Below are positions 23,708 to 31,640 of a stretch of DNA of 44,273 nt, piece by piece (position 1 is the stretch's first letter; every line of letters begins with the position of its first letter). Position numbers and translations under genes: made by a program. The notes beneath the pieces were generated by a model. That model ran no database searches and had not been told where the DNA came from. It saw nothing but the letters and a program-made list of their open reading frames with translations. Location of the stretch: NCBI GenBank assembly GCA_002686835.1, contig NYYP01000015.1, positions 53,884 to 98,156 on the forward strand, written 5' to 3'. Source of the DNA: Opitutia bacterium. Lineage in GTDB: Bacteria > Verrucomicrobiota > Verrucomicrobiia > Opitutales > Seribacteraceae.

Positions 23708-24685
23708 GTGAGTTATGATTTAAAGTTTATTGATCTGTTTTGTGGGATTGGTGGATTTCGCCAAGCTTTGGAACCTCGGGGGCACAAATGTGTACTTTCC
23801 TCCGACTGGGACCCTCACGCCCAAACGGTATACCGTCAAAATTATGGCGATGTTCCACTGGGAGATGTTACAGAATTAGCACAACGGGATATTCCCCCGC
23901 ATGATCTTCTGTGCGGAGGTTTCCCCTGCCAACCATTCAGCATATCGGGAAACCAAAAAGGTTTCGCTGATTCCCGTGGTACATTGCTACATCACATTTT
24001 GCACATTGCCCAGCTGCGTAAACCAGGGGTTTTGCTATTGGAAAATGTTCGCAATTACCTTTCACACAATGGAGGCCGGACAATGGCGGTCACCCTGGAG
24101 CTTTTGGACCAGGCTGGTTATCAGGTATTTTTTCAAACCCTAAATGCTTCAGAATACGGAGTTCCTCAAAAACGGGAGCGATTATTTTTTGTTTGTTTTC
24201 GGAAAGATTTGAATGTCGGTGAGTTTTCTTTCCCCAAACCGAAGACTGTCGACATCGCCCTCGAAGATATTCTTTTGCCAGAGGATGATCCCAGGTTAAA
24301 ACCCTTATTGATTTGCCGGGATGATTTTCGGTTCAAGGATGTCATTCCAAAAACCAGGCAAAATAAGCCGTTGCGCATAGGTACAGTTGGCAAAGGGGGC
24401 CAGGGGGAGAGAATTTACAGCCCTAAGGGCCATGCCATTACTCTTTCTGCCTTTGGGGGTGGGATTGGTGCCAAGACAGGAATGTATTTAATAGGGAACA
24501 AAGTGCGACGGCTTCATCCACTGGAATGCTCCAGATTAATGGGGTTTCCGGAGGGGTTTATCTTGCACGAAAAAATAAATGTTTCCTATAAGCAATTTGG
24601 TAATTCTGTGGTTGTCCCTCTGGTATCTTCCATAATTGCCCAAATTGAAAAGGCATGGGAGCAGACCAAACTAAAGGCGGCCTGA
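23708..24685 (+). CDS. DNA (cytosine-5-) methyltransferase, apparently without a partner nuclease
   Basis: 325 residues starting with GTG. All main C5-methyltransferase motifs are present and in order: motif I DLFCGIGGFRQAL (9-21), motif IV GGFPCQPFS with catalytic Cys74, motif VI ENV (112-114), motif VIII QKRERLFFV (154-162) and motif X QFGNSVVVP (297-305). The target-recognition region between VIII and X is short (about 165-290), containing the family-typical GGQGERIYSPKGHAITLSAFGGG. No restriction endonuclease, Vsr or specificity gene is next to it, so it may act in epigenetic marking or protection. The recognition sequence cannot be read from the protein. Confidence 0.95.
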   Translation: MSYDLKFIDLFCGIGGFRQALEPRGHKCVLSSDWDPHAQTVYRQNYGDVPLGDVTELAQRDIPPHDLLCGGFPCQPFSISGNQKGFADSRGTLLHHILHIAQLRKPGVLLLENVRNYLSHNGGRTMAVTLELLDQAGYQVFFQTLNASEYGVPQKRERLFFVCFRKDLNVGEFSFPKPKTVDIALEDILLPEDDPRLKPLLICRDDFRFKDVIPKTRQNKPLRIGTVGKGGQGERIYSPKGHAITLSAFGGGIGAKTGMYLIGNKVRRLHPLECSRLMGFPEGFILHEKINVSYKQFGNSVVVPLVSSIIAQIEKAWEQTKLKAA

Positions 24686-24704
24686 GAGAGCCAGTTTTGT
24701 AATC

Positions 24705-25127
24705 ATGATTGCCCGCCGTTCTGCTCAAAACACTGTTTGGTGTTTATTTGGATGTGCCTTGGGCGATCTTGGTACAATTGCAGGTTTTCAATATGCTTAT
24801 CACCCTCAGGGTATTCCTGAAGGTATGTGGGTAATGGTTTGGGTTTTAGCCATGACTGCCGGAATTTGCACCAGCGTGCTTTTAGAAACCATCGTTCTTT
24901 GGCGACAGGTCGGTCCCCGGGAAGCTCTTCGTACTGCTCTGGGAATGAGTCTGATTTCTATGCTGCTTATGGAGGCGGCTATGAACCTGGCTGATTATGG
25001 AATGATGGGAGCACCTGCAATTACGCTTGCGGTATTGCCCTTTACTTTAGGGGCAGGATTTTTGGCCGCTTGGCCTTACAACTATTGGAGGCTTAAAAAA
25101 CACGGCAAGTGCTGTCATGCTCAATAG
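24705..25127 (+). CDS. DUF4396-like membrane protein
   Basis: 140 residues with four hydrophobic segments. DUF4396-type features: NTVWCLFGCALGDLGTIAGFQYAYH near the N-terminus, ICTSVLLETIVLW, TALGMSLISMLLMEAAMNLADYGMMG, and the end LGAGFLAAWPYNYWRLKKHGKCCH. The role of the family is unknown; conserved Cys, His, Asp and Glu residues within the membrane part hint at metal binding. It begins 19 bases after the DNA methyltransferase stop on the same strand. Confidence 0.82.
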   Translation: MIARRSAQNTVWCLFGCALGDLGTIAGFQYAYHPQGIPEGMWVMVWVLAMTAGICTSVLLETIVLWRQVGPREALRTALGMSLISMLLMEAAMNLADYGMMGAPAITLAVLPFTLGAGFLAAWPYNYWRLKKHGKCCHAQ

Positions 25128-25157
25128 ACGATCTTTAGTGAGGGAAAATTTTCTTTC

Positions 25158-25184
25158 CTTGCCCTTCCCAGCCCATTCTAACTA
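25158..25184 (+). promoter_or_regulatory. Putative promoter of the cyclic-nucleotide-binding protein gene
   Basis: CTTGCC (25158-25163), 15 bases, TAACTA (25179-25184), then 14 bases to the ATG. It has the same layout as the elements near 900 and 16,400. Confidence 0.35.
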
Positions 25185-25198
25185 GATTCGCCGATAGC

Positions 25199-26794
25199 AT
25201 GAAACTGCTTTACCGAGAAGATGTTGAAGAAGCGGGCTACGATCTGCCTGCAGAAGGCTTATGTGCTAATATAGGTGAGGATGAGATGTCCGCCCTGAAG
25301 TTCGGGGGTGAATGGGTCTTGGCCCGGGATGAAGTATTGGTCTCCGACGGGCACGAACAGCAATATCTCTACATGGTGGTCAACGGGCAGGTTGGTATTT
25401 ACAAGGCAGACGATCAGGGCACAAATCAGCAAATAGCATCCCTCGGCGTAGGTGCCGCGTTTGGCGAAATGGCGTTTCTGAGTGGTGGGGTAGCTTCGGC
25501 AACTGTTCAAGCGGTTGGTGAATGTATTCTATGGCGGATGAATCATGAAAGACTGCTTGAATTTATTGGAGACAATGGATTTGCCGGAGGCCAACTCTGC
25601 CTCAATGTAGCAAGCATTCTGTCAGGCCGATTGGTCGAGGGCAATCGCAAGGTCCTGGACATGGGCAGGGAACTTCAGGAGTCCCTCCTTCACCTGCAAT
25701 CCGCTTCGGATGCAGACCAGAAGAAATCAGAGGCCCTCAAGCAGATGCAAAGTAAGGTCTCGAATATGCAGAATGCATTCAAGGGAAGTTCGGTCAAAAA
25801 GTCCGGTCCTAGCCCTCTTACTTTGGTTGCGTTTGGACTGGCTGCCCTGAGTACGCTGGGAATGATCGGATTGTTTGTTTCAATTGATGACTCAATTGAA
25901 GAACGTGCAAATGATCTGGCTAAAAAAGTGGAAAAGCTGGAAAAAAATGAATCTTTCTATCTCAAGCTGAAGAAACAATTGGAAGGTGAAAATGCCGAGA
26001 TGGTGGAGGAAACAAATTCTCTTCGCCAGGACAAAGACGCGTTGGCAAAAGAAGTGGCTGAATCCTCAGAAAAGGTGGATGATTTGGAGGACGAAATCAG
26101 GACACTTGAGCGCGAGCTCAGCAATGCAAAGGATGATCTCGTGCGGGCACAAAGAGCCCGCCCGGTAGAAGTTGAAAAAGAGGATGATGGTCCCAATGTC
26201 AGCCAGTCCTTTATCACCAATGTGCTCGACTGGGCACACAAGTATTCCACCATGGCGTTTCCTGCTGAAATTTCCGTAATCACTCAACCGGTCACATTGA
26301 CAGATCGTTCCAAACAAGTTCAGGTGCCTGTTTATCCAGGAGGCAAGCTTAGGGCGACCCGTTTTCATCCATCTGCAAAAGGATACCTCGTCGTCGCCCA
26401 AATAAACAGCGACAAGCTCTTAGCCACGGTTAAGATTGATAACACCAGTCTGGTGGAATCATTAGCTTCAAAATATACCAAACACATGAACTCGATGGGA
26501 AATTCGGTCGCGAACCCCTACGAAAAAAAAAAGGTAACTAATTCGACCCAATCTTTCCCAAACAAAATAACCACCAGTTTGGGGGCGGGTAAGAAAACAT
26601 CCATAACCCAGCCCAATTCTACTGAAGCTAAATTAATTCAAAGCAGGGCATTATTACCTCAAAAGAAAGAAGACTTTCTAAAGACCACCTCACCGGGATT
26701 GTTCAAAAAAGTAGAGAATGATCATGGAAATAGCTGCGTTTGCAAGGAGTGCAGAGCCAAGAAGGTGGGGAAGGGCAGCCTTTTCCCTGAGTAA
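25199..26794 (+). CDS. Membrane protein with N-terminal cyclic-nucleotide-binding domain and extracytoplasmic coiled coil
   Basis: 531 residues. An N-terminal cNMP-binding fold spans about 35-150: VNGQVGIYKADDQ, then GVGAAFGEMAFLSGGVASATVQAVGECILWRM, which is the phosphate-binding cassette in which the usual Arg appears to be Ala (GGVASATV). A helical stretch follows, then one transmembrane segment (about 205-228), a long coiled coil (about 232-325), a globular part (FITNVLDWAHKYSTMAFPAEISVITQPV) and a polar tail with CVCKEC near the end. Ligand binding is uncertain because of the missing Arg. A ten-A run within the tail (26,523-26,532) is a slippage-prone site. It is convergent with the Ser/Thr kinase gene, nine bases apart. 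Confidence 0.82.
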   Translation: MKLLYREDVEEAGYDLPAEGLCANIGEDEMSALKFGGEWVLARDEVLVSDGHEQQYLYMVVNGQVGIYKADDQGTNQQIASLGVGAAFGEMAFLSGGVASATVQAVGECILWRMNHERLLEFIGDNGFAGGQLCLNVASILSGRLVEGNRKVLDMGRELQESLLHLQSASDADQKKSEALKQMQSKVSNMQNAFKGSSVKKSGPSPLTLVAFGLAALSTLGMIGLFVSIDDSIEERANDLAKKVEKLEKNESFYLKLKKQLEGENAEMVEETNSLRQDKDALAKEVAESSEKVDDLEDEIRTLERELSNAKDDLVRAQRARPVEVEKEDDGPNVSQSFITNVLDWAHKYSTMAFPAEISVITQPVTLTDRSKQVQVPVYPGGKLRATRFHPSAKGYLVVAQINSDKLLATVKIDNTSLVESLASKYTKHMNSMGNSVANPYEKKKVTNSTQSFPNKITTSLGAGKKTSITQPNSTEAKLIQSRALLPQKKEDFLKTTSPGLFKKVENDHGNSCVCKECRAKKVGKGSLFPE

Positions 26795-26803
26795 TTTACA
26801 CCT

Positions 26804-27940
26804 TCAGGAAGAAAACAGGGCGTATATTCCAGCACCTACAATCCCGGAGATCACCGAGATAATCAAATAAGCGTTCTGGTTGTTCCATCGGGTAAATCGC
26901 TCCCAACCTGAGTACCAATACACAGATACTTCTTCTGCGTGCCTGTATCGTTGTAGATCCTCGAGGAAAGAAGTTGCACTGGAAAACCGGTGACCGCGGG
27001 AACGGTGCAGGGCTTTCATACAAATGGCTTGTAAATCTTTGGGTATTTTTCGTTCAGGTGCAACCTCTCGGGGAAGCCGGTACGGTTCATCCAGTAGTTT
27101 TTTCTTGATTTCAGTTACATCATCTCCTTGCAAGAATGGCTCTAATGTGAGCATTTCAAAAAGAAGAATGCCAAGTGCAAAAACATCAGACTTTTCATCC
27201 AGGTCACTGAGCCCCCGTGCGATCTCTGGGGTCATATAAAGGGGGGTTCCGTAATGAATACCGCTACGTGTGAGACTAAGATCATCAGCGGGTTCTTCAT
27301 CGCCCAGATCAATTGCCAAACTTTTACCTCCCAAAACTTTAGCTAATCCCCAGTCCAGTACATAAACCTCCCCGAATTTTCCCACGATTATGTTGGCAGG
27401 TTTTAAGTCACGATGAACCACTCCGAGTTCATGTGCGTAAGCGATAGTCTGGCTTACCTGAATGAGAATATCAAGTAGGCGGGGGAGGGGGAATTTTTCC
27501 ACGGTGTCAGGAACTTCGTGTTTTAGATCAAGCAGAATTTGTCGGAGGTCTTGTCCCAAAACCCGCTTCATAGTGAAAAACAGTTGCCCAGAACGGTCTC
27601 GTCCAAGCTCATATACCGGCACAGTGCCAGGGTGTTGAATGTTTGCAGTCACCCGTGCTTCCCGTACGAACCTCTGGGTCTCAATGTCGGAATCCTGCAA
27701 GTCATCATGCAATGCCTTATAGGCAACTCTCCTGTGCAGGTTCAGGTCCTCGGTAAGGAATAGCTTGGCAGTGCCGCCCTCGCTTAAAGGCTTTAATTCA
27801 TCGTATTTGAGTGACCCACTTTTCCACGAACGTGGTAAAACCTCATCGGTTTTTTCCTGCTTCAGGCGATTTTGTTCATCCTCTTTGTTAATCACATCTA
27901 GACTGAGTATTATTATAGGACAACTTTGCCTCAGGTGCAA
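26804..27940 (-). CDS. Membrane-anchored Ser/Thr protein kinase
   Basis: 378 residues. The Hanks-type kinase domain spans about 45-335: catalytic Lys75 (RRVAYKAL), Glu94 in helix C, catalytic loop HRDLKPAN (176-183) with Asp178, then DWG (196-198) in place of DFG, GTPLYMTPE (231-239) and SDVFALGILLFEML. The glycine-rich loop is degenerate (SEGGTAKLF). A C-terminal transmembrane segment (NAYLIISVISGIVGAGIYALF) anchors the kinase, with almost no extracytoplasmic part. The start overlaps the trhO stop by ten bases; a GTG at 27895 is an alternative. Substrates are unknown; the convergent cyclic-nucleotide-binding membrane protein is a candidate. Confidence 0.93.
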   Translation of the reverse strand: MHLRQSCPIIILSLDVINKEDEQNRLKQEKTDEVLPRSWKSGSLKYDELKPLSEGGTAKLFLTEDLNLHRRVAYKALHDDLQDSDIETQRFVREARVTANIQHPGTVPVYELGRDRSGQLFFTMKRVLGQDLRQILLDLKHEVPDTVEKFPLPRLLDILIQVSQTIAYAHELGVVHRDLKPANIIVGKFGEVYVLDWGLAKVLGGKSLAIDLGDEEPADDLSLTRSGIHYGTPLYMTPEIARGLSDLDEKSDVFALGILLFEMLTLEPFLQGDDVTEIKKKLLDEPYRLPREVAPERKIPKDLQAICMKALHRSRGHRFSSATSFLEDLQRYRHAEEVSVYWYSGWERFTRWNNQNAYLIISVISGIVGAGIYALFSS

Positions 27941-28878
27941 GAAGGGCCGTGTCCGGGGCTTTGCCTGGGCATTTCTTTTCCGATATGCTTGGTCCTTCGC
28001 TTGCGGGCCAAGGCCATTTGTTTTTGGCGCTCACGCAAGCTCTCCTTTCTTGCAGTGGTGAGTTTGGAGGCACATCTAGGGCATGATACACCCTCTTCGA
28101 AAAGGGGAGACTGAAAGTCCTCATCCGCAAGTGGCCATCTGCAGGAAAAGCATAATTTGGTTTTGCCATCGAGTAGTCCGTGAATGACTGACACCCGGTG
28201 ATCGAATACAAAGCATTCTCCTTTCCATTTGCTTTGCTCCGGTGCCACTTTTTCAAGGTAGTTAAGAATTCCTCCTCTAAGATGAAAAACTTCCTCGAAA
28301 CCATTTTGTACAAGATGTGCGGACGCTTTTTCACAACGAATTCCGCCCGTGCAAAACATGGCCACTTTTTTCTTTCTTTCCTCTCCCCATCTTTGATCAA
28401 CGAATTCCGCCCATTGTCCAAATGTTTGGGTGGTTGGATTGATCGACCCTTCAAAGGTGCCAATCTCTACTTCGTAATCGTTGCGCACATCGATCACTTC
28501 AACATCTGGATCAGAAATTAATTCGTTCCAGTCTTCCGGTTCTATATATTTCCCCGACCCATTGGAGGGCAGAATCGAGGGGTCTCCCAGGGTTACAATT
28601 TCCGGACGCACCAATACTCTCAGTCGATAAAAAGTGGGACGTGGTGTAGTCATTGAACGGATGGGCAGATCAGCAAAACGGGAATCATCAGAGATGAATC
28701 TTATGAACCTGTCTAACCCTTCGGCAGGGCCAGAAAGAGTAGCGTTGATCCCTTCCTTTGCCAAAATAAGGGTTCCAGAAATTTTTTCATTCTCGCCAAG
28801 TTTTTTCAGTTTTGGTTTCCAGGTCTCATGCTCTGGGAAATCGGCGAAACGGTAAAAAGTGACAACCTTCTGTTCCAT
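27931..28878 (-). CDS. trhO: tRNA uridine(34) hydroxylase, rhodanese family
   Basis: 315 residues matching the YceA/TrhO family. The N-terminal acylphosphatase-like part carries GTLILAKEGINATLSGP (35-51). The rhodanese domain includes VIDVRNDYEVEIGTFEGSINP and the active-site loop CTGGIRCEK, with Cys176 and Cys182. The C-terminal tail has a CxxC pair set (Cys243/246 and Cys266/269), as seen in zinc-binding versions. It catalyses oxygen-dependent hydroxylation of U34 in certain tRNAs, giving 5-hydroxyuridine. It lies between the SGNH hydrolase gene (34 bases upstream) and the kinase gene (overlap), probably in one transcript. Confidence 0.95.
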   Translation of the reverse strand: MEQKVVTFYRFADFPEHETWKPKLKKLGENEKISGTLILAKEGINATLSGPAEGLDRFIRFISDDSRFADLPIRSMTTPRPTFYRLRVLVRPEIVTLGDPSILPSNGSGKYIEPEDWNELISDPDVEVIDVRNDYEVEIGTFEGSINPTTQTFGQWAEFVDQRWGEERKKKVAMFCTGGIRCEKASAHLVQNGFEEVFHLRGGILNYLEKVAPEQSKWKGECFVFDHRVSVIHGLLDGKTKLCFSCRWPLADEDFQSPLFEEGVSCPRCASKLTTARKESLRERQKQMALARKRRTKHIGKEMPRQSPGHGPSCT

Positions 28879-28912
28879 TATATGCTAAAAATTGAAGGTT
28901 TGATTGATACAG

Positions 28913-29674
28913 TTATCCTCGAACCGCTTGCAGCCAGAAATCGGCCATCAGTGCTGATCCATGATGGGATGGATGCACGCCATCTCTGGCCCAGTGCTGG
29001 GCTGGAGCAAAGCTGAGTGCTCGGTCAAACATCTCTTGAAAGGGCACAAAGGTTGCAGAGTTTTGGGATGCAACTTTCCGGGCAACGGCCCGGTAATGAT
29101 CGAATTCCGGGAACCACTTTTCATCAACCGCACCACATTTCAAGACGAAGGGTTCACAGATCACAAGCTGCACCTTGGGCAGAGCCATGCGGGTGCGTTC
29201 GATCAAAGCCATGTAATCATTTTCATATCTTTGTACGGTGCCATCATACCTGCCGGTTAATCCATGCCAGATGTCATTCACTCCGATCAAGATACTGAGG
29301 ACATCCGGTCGATGGTCGAGGCAGTCACTTTGCCAGCGTGCATCGAGTTGATGAACTTTGTTTCCAGATATTCCACGATTAAATATGTTGAGGTTCCAGC
29401 TTGATCTGCTGGCAAGTAGGGCAGAAGCTGCCATGCCCGCATATCCATTGCCCATGGATTTCTGATCGTTAACCTTGGGGCTTTTACGATTTTGACGGCC
29501 TGCATCAGTGATGGAATCTCCCTGGAAAAGAATGGTCATTCCTTTCTGCAAACGAATTCTGCCCGGAATTGATTTTTTTTCTGCATTAAGCACAGACAGT
29601 AAACCACCTGAGAGACCGGACAGGGCAAGACCTCCGAACAATTGTCTTCTGGAAAAAGTAAATGTTTGGTTCAT
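28913..29674 (-). CDS. Tat-exported SGNH/GDSL hydrolase
   Basis: 253 residues from the second ATG (29674), which places the twin-arginine motif FSRRQLFGGLALSG correctly at residues 7-20; an ATG five codons earlier is also open. The SGNH blocks are complete: GDSI with nucleophile Ser54, the Gly-containing block II NRGISGNKV, block III GVND (Asn133) and DGVHPSHHG with Asp231 and His234. It likely removes acetyl or other acyl groups from a polysaccharide or surface glycan in the periplasm; the exact substrate is unknown. Transcription probably continues into trhO. Confidence 0.93.
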   Translation of the reverse strand: MNQTFTFSRRQLFGGLALSGLSGGLLSVLNAEKKSIPGRIRLQKGMTILFQGDSITDAGRQNRKSPKVNDQKSMGNGYAGMAASALLASRSSWNLNIFNRGISGNKVHQLDARWQSDCLDHRPDVLSILIGVNDIWHGLTGRYDGTVQRYENDYMALIERTRMALPKVQLVICEPFVLKCGAVDEKWFPEFDHYRAVARKVASQNSATFVPFQEMFDRALSFAPAQHWARDGVHPSHHGSALMADFWLQAVRG

Positions 29675-29770
29675 CCGATGATCAAACAAAGTAACCCCTT
29701 TTCTGGCAACGGGGAATTCTTACAATTTGACGCTTGCCCATAAGCTGTAAGCAACGGCATTTTACCGCAC

Positions 29771-30235
29771 ATGAACTATGAAGAGAAATTGAGCACTTTG
29801 GGGATTAAGCTGCCACCTGCACCTGTGGCTGCCGGCCTTTATAAACCGATGCTGATAGTTGATGACCTTGTCTATTTATCTGGTCACCTGCCCATTTTAG
29901 AGGATGGTACCATTTTGGTGGGTGAGGTTGGGAATGATTGCACCGTTGAGGAGGGTGGTGAAGCGGCCAGGCAAGTGGGGTTGAATATGCTGGCAACTCT
30001 GCGAGATGGGCTTGGTTCACTTGACCGAATCGTCAGGGTGGTGAAACTTCTCGGCATGGTTAATGCGGGTAATGAATTTACCCAGCATCCACAAGTGATT
30101 AATGGATGCAGCGAACTTTTAAAAGATGTACTTGGGAATGATTGTGGCGTGGGCACTAGGAGTGCTTTTGGGGTATCTGGATTACCTGCTGGGGCAATGG
30201 TTGAGATAGAAGGAATTTTTCAGATCAAAGAGTGA
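29771..30235 (+). CDS. RidA/YjgF-family protein
   Basis: 154 residues of the YjgF/YER057c/UK114 fold in the longer, RidA-like_1 subgroup: LPPAPVAAGLYKPMLIVDDLVYLSGHLPI at the N-terminus, AARQVGLNMLATLRDGLGSLDRIVRVVKLLGMVNAG in the middle, and GTRSAFGVSGLPAGAMVEIEGIFQI at the end. RidA proper deaminates reactive 2-aminoacrylate and keeps an Arg in a strand equivalent to TRSAFG here; members of this subgroup are less well characterised, so activity is not certain. Its TGA overlaps the GTG of the YdcF-like gene (GTGA). Confidence 0.9.
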   Translation: MNYEEKLSTLGIKLPPAPVAAGLYKPMLIVDDLVYLSGHLPILEDGTILVGEVGNDCTVEEGGEAARQVGLNMLATLRDGLGSLDRIVRVVKLLGMVNAGNEFTQHPQVINGCSELLKDVLGNDCGVGTRSAFGVSGLPAGAMVEIEGIFQIKE

Positions 30236-30885
30236 GCTGGAAAAGTAAATTGATTGCGGTGCTTGGTGTGCCGCTGGCATTTTTGCTTTCCCTCATCTTT
30301 TTTCACAGCCAACTATTAACACTCTATGCTGGGTGGTTTGTGGTGCGGGATGCTGAGCCCGGTGCGGATGCAATTATTTGTCTTTCGGGTGATCGTGAAA
30401 CCCGGAACCCTGAGTGTTTGAGGCTTTGGAAAAATGGATACGCCAGTCGTTTGTTCGTTACTGCTGAGAAGCCAAAGAATAAAGAATTTAATGAACTGGA
30501 ACTTAGTCATTTGGAATTTGCCAGAGCAGTAACTGAGCAGATGCAATTGGATGCAGTTTGGGAACTTCTTCCCTCCCTCGAAGATGGTGCAACCTCTACT
30601 TTCGATGAAGCCGCAGATGCCTTGGCTATGGCTTCAAAAGAAGGATGGAAAAGAATCATCCTGGTGACCGATGAATTCCATACCCGTAGATCGTTACTTG
30701 CCTTTAAAGAAGTATTCGAAGGAAGTGATATTGAAGTACAGGTGGCGGGGGTACCAAATGAAGTTTTTAGCGTGGATGACTGGTGGAAGTCAGACCGTGG
30801 AATACTCGCTTACTTCGGCGAAACTATCAAGTATCCGATCTACCTATTGTGGGACCACGAGCCCAATCTCGTAAGCAACGATTAA
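30232..30885 (+). CDS. YdcF/SanA-like (DUF218) membrane protein
   Basis: 217 residues starting with GTG that overlaps the RidA stop. One N-terminal transmembrane segment (LIAVLGVPLAFLLSLIFFHSQLL) is followed by the DUF218 core: DAIICLSGDRETRNPECLRLWKNGYASRLFVTAE, then STFDEAADALAMASKEGWKRIILVTDEFHTRRSLLAFKEVF. DUF218 proteins such as SanA and ElyC affect envelope permeability and peptidoglycan or enterobacterial common antigen; the exact role here is open. It is convergent with the following beta-barrel gene, with six bases between. Confidence 0.88.
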   Translation: MSWKSKLIAVLGVPLAFLLSLIFFHSQLLTLYAGWFVVRDAEPGADAIICLSGDRETRNPECLRLWKNGYASRLFVTAEKPKNKEFNELELSHLEFARAVTEQMQLDAVWELLPSLEDGATSTFDEAADALAMASKEGWKRIILVTDEFHTRRSLLAFKEVFEGSDIEVQVAGVPNEVFSVDDWWKSDRGILAYFGETIKYPIYLLWDHEPNLVSND

Positions 30886-30891
30886 AGAAGT

Positions 30892-31578
30892 CTAAAATTG
30901 ATAAACCAGACCGGCACTCAGAATTGGCCAGAATTCGAAATCGTCCAGGCTGTCCTGAATCTCTTTCTTTTCTTTCTCAATATTATTTTTCAATGTCTGA
31001 AGATCTGAACCAGTCAGGGTAGTGGCGTAAGAAAAAGAGGCTTTAGGGGCACCGGAAAAGAGAATACCCAAATCAAAAACAAATCCCCATCGGTCATCAT
31101 CCCCAAAGGTAGTATCGAAACCAATCCCGAGGTAGGGAGCAAATGTGTTGTAGGAGAGGTCAAAACCAAGGGAGTTGATATCACCAGAAGTATATGAATT
31201 ATCCCCAATATCAAAGGCACTGCCGGTTGGCTTTCCTTTGCCAGTAAATTCATTTCCATTAATCAAGAAACCGGCTGTTATACGGAAGGCTTGTTTGAAT
31301 GGATGAACATCGGCGAACAAACCGAAACTTTTTAGTTCAAGATTCAGATCGTATTCGATATCAGATTCTTCGCCATTGTAGTCGTAGGTGAAGTAATTCA
31401 CTCCTCCACGTAAGCCAAACCAGGGGGTGAGTCCTTTAGCCACTTCCAAACCGCCACCAAGTGTACTTACTCGGGGTGCAATACGAAATCCTAAATGGTA
31501 GTCATGATCATTTGCATGGGTAATGCTACAGGCAAGAAGACTGATGACTGAAATTGTAAATAGTTTGAATGATTTCAT
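30892..31578 (-). CDS. Predicted small outer-membrane beta-barrel protein
   Basis: 228 residues with a signal peptide (MKSFKLFTISVISLLACSITHA) and repeated amphipathic strands: LGFRIAPRVSTLGGGLEVAKGLTPWFGLRGGVNYF, FGLFADVHPF, FRITAGFLING and others, ending in ILSAGLVYQF with a terminal Phe. A short charged helix (LQTLKNNIEKEKKEIQDSLDDFE) interrupts the last strands, a pattern seen in several beta-barrel proteins of unknown role. I do not recognise a specific family. It stands upstream of the symporter operon on the same strand, but transcription there ends before it begins. Confidence 0.75.
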   Translation of the reverse strand: MKSFKLFTISVISLLACSITHANDHDYHLGFRIAPRVSTLGGGLEVAKGLTPWFGLRGGVNYFTYDYNGEESDIEYDLNLELKSFGLFADVHPFKQAFRITAGFLINGNEFTGKGKPTGSAFDIGDNSYTSGDINSLGFDLSYNTFAPYLGIGFDTTFGDDDRWGFVFDLGILFSGAPKASFSYATTLTGSDLQTLKNNIEKEKKEIQDSLDDFEFWPILSAGLVYQF

Positions 31579-31640
31579 AATTATTAATGTTTCAGAAATT
31601 TTCCGTGTGGCAATTTAATTTAATTAAATAGGCTAATGTT

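Noticed and set aside
27888-28463. A 191-residue reading frame on the same strand as trhO
   Set aside because: It lies in another frame within trhO, whose frame has strong family motifs; the composition is low quality and no motif is seen.
31618-31629. Perfect 12-base palindrome ATTTAATTAAAT near the symporter 3' end
   Set aside because: It is pure A/T in an A/T-rich gap and likely arises by chance.
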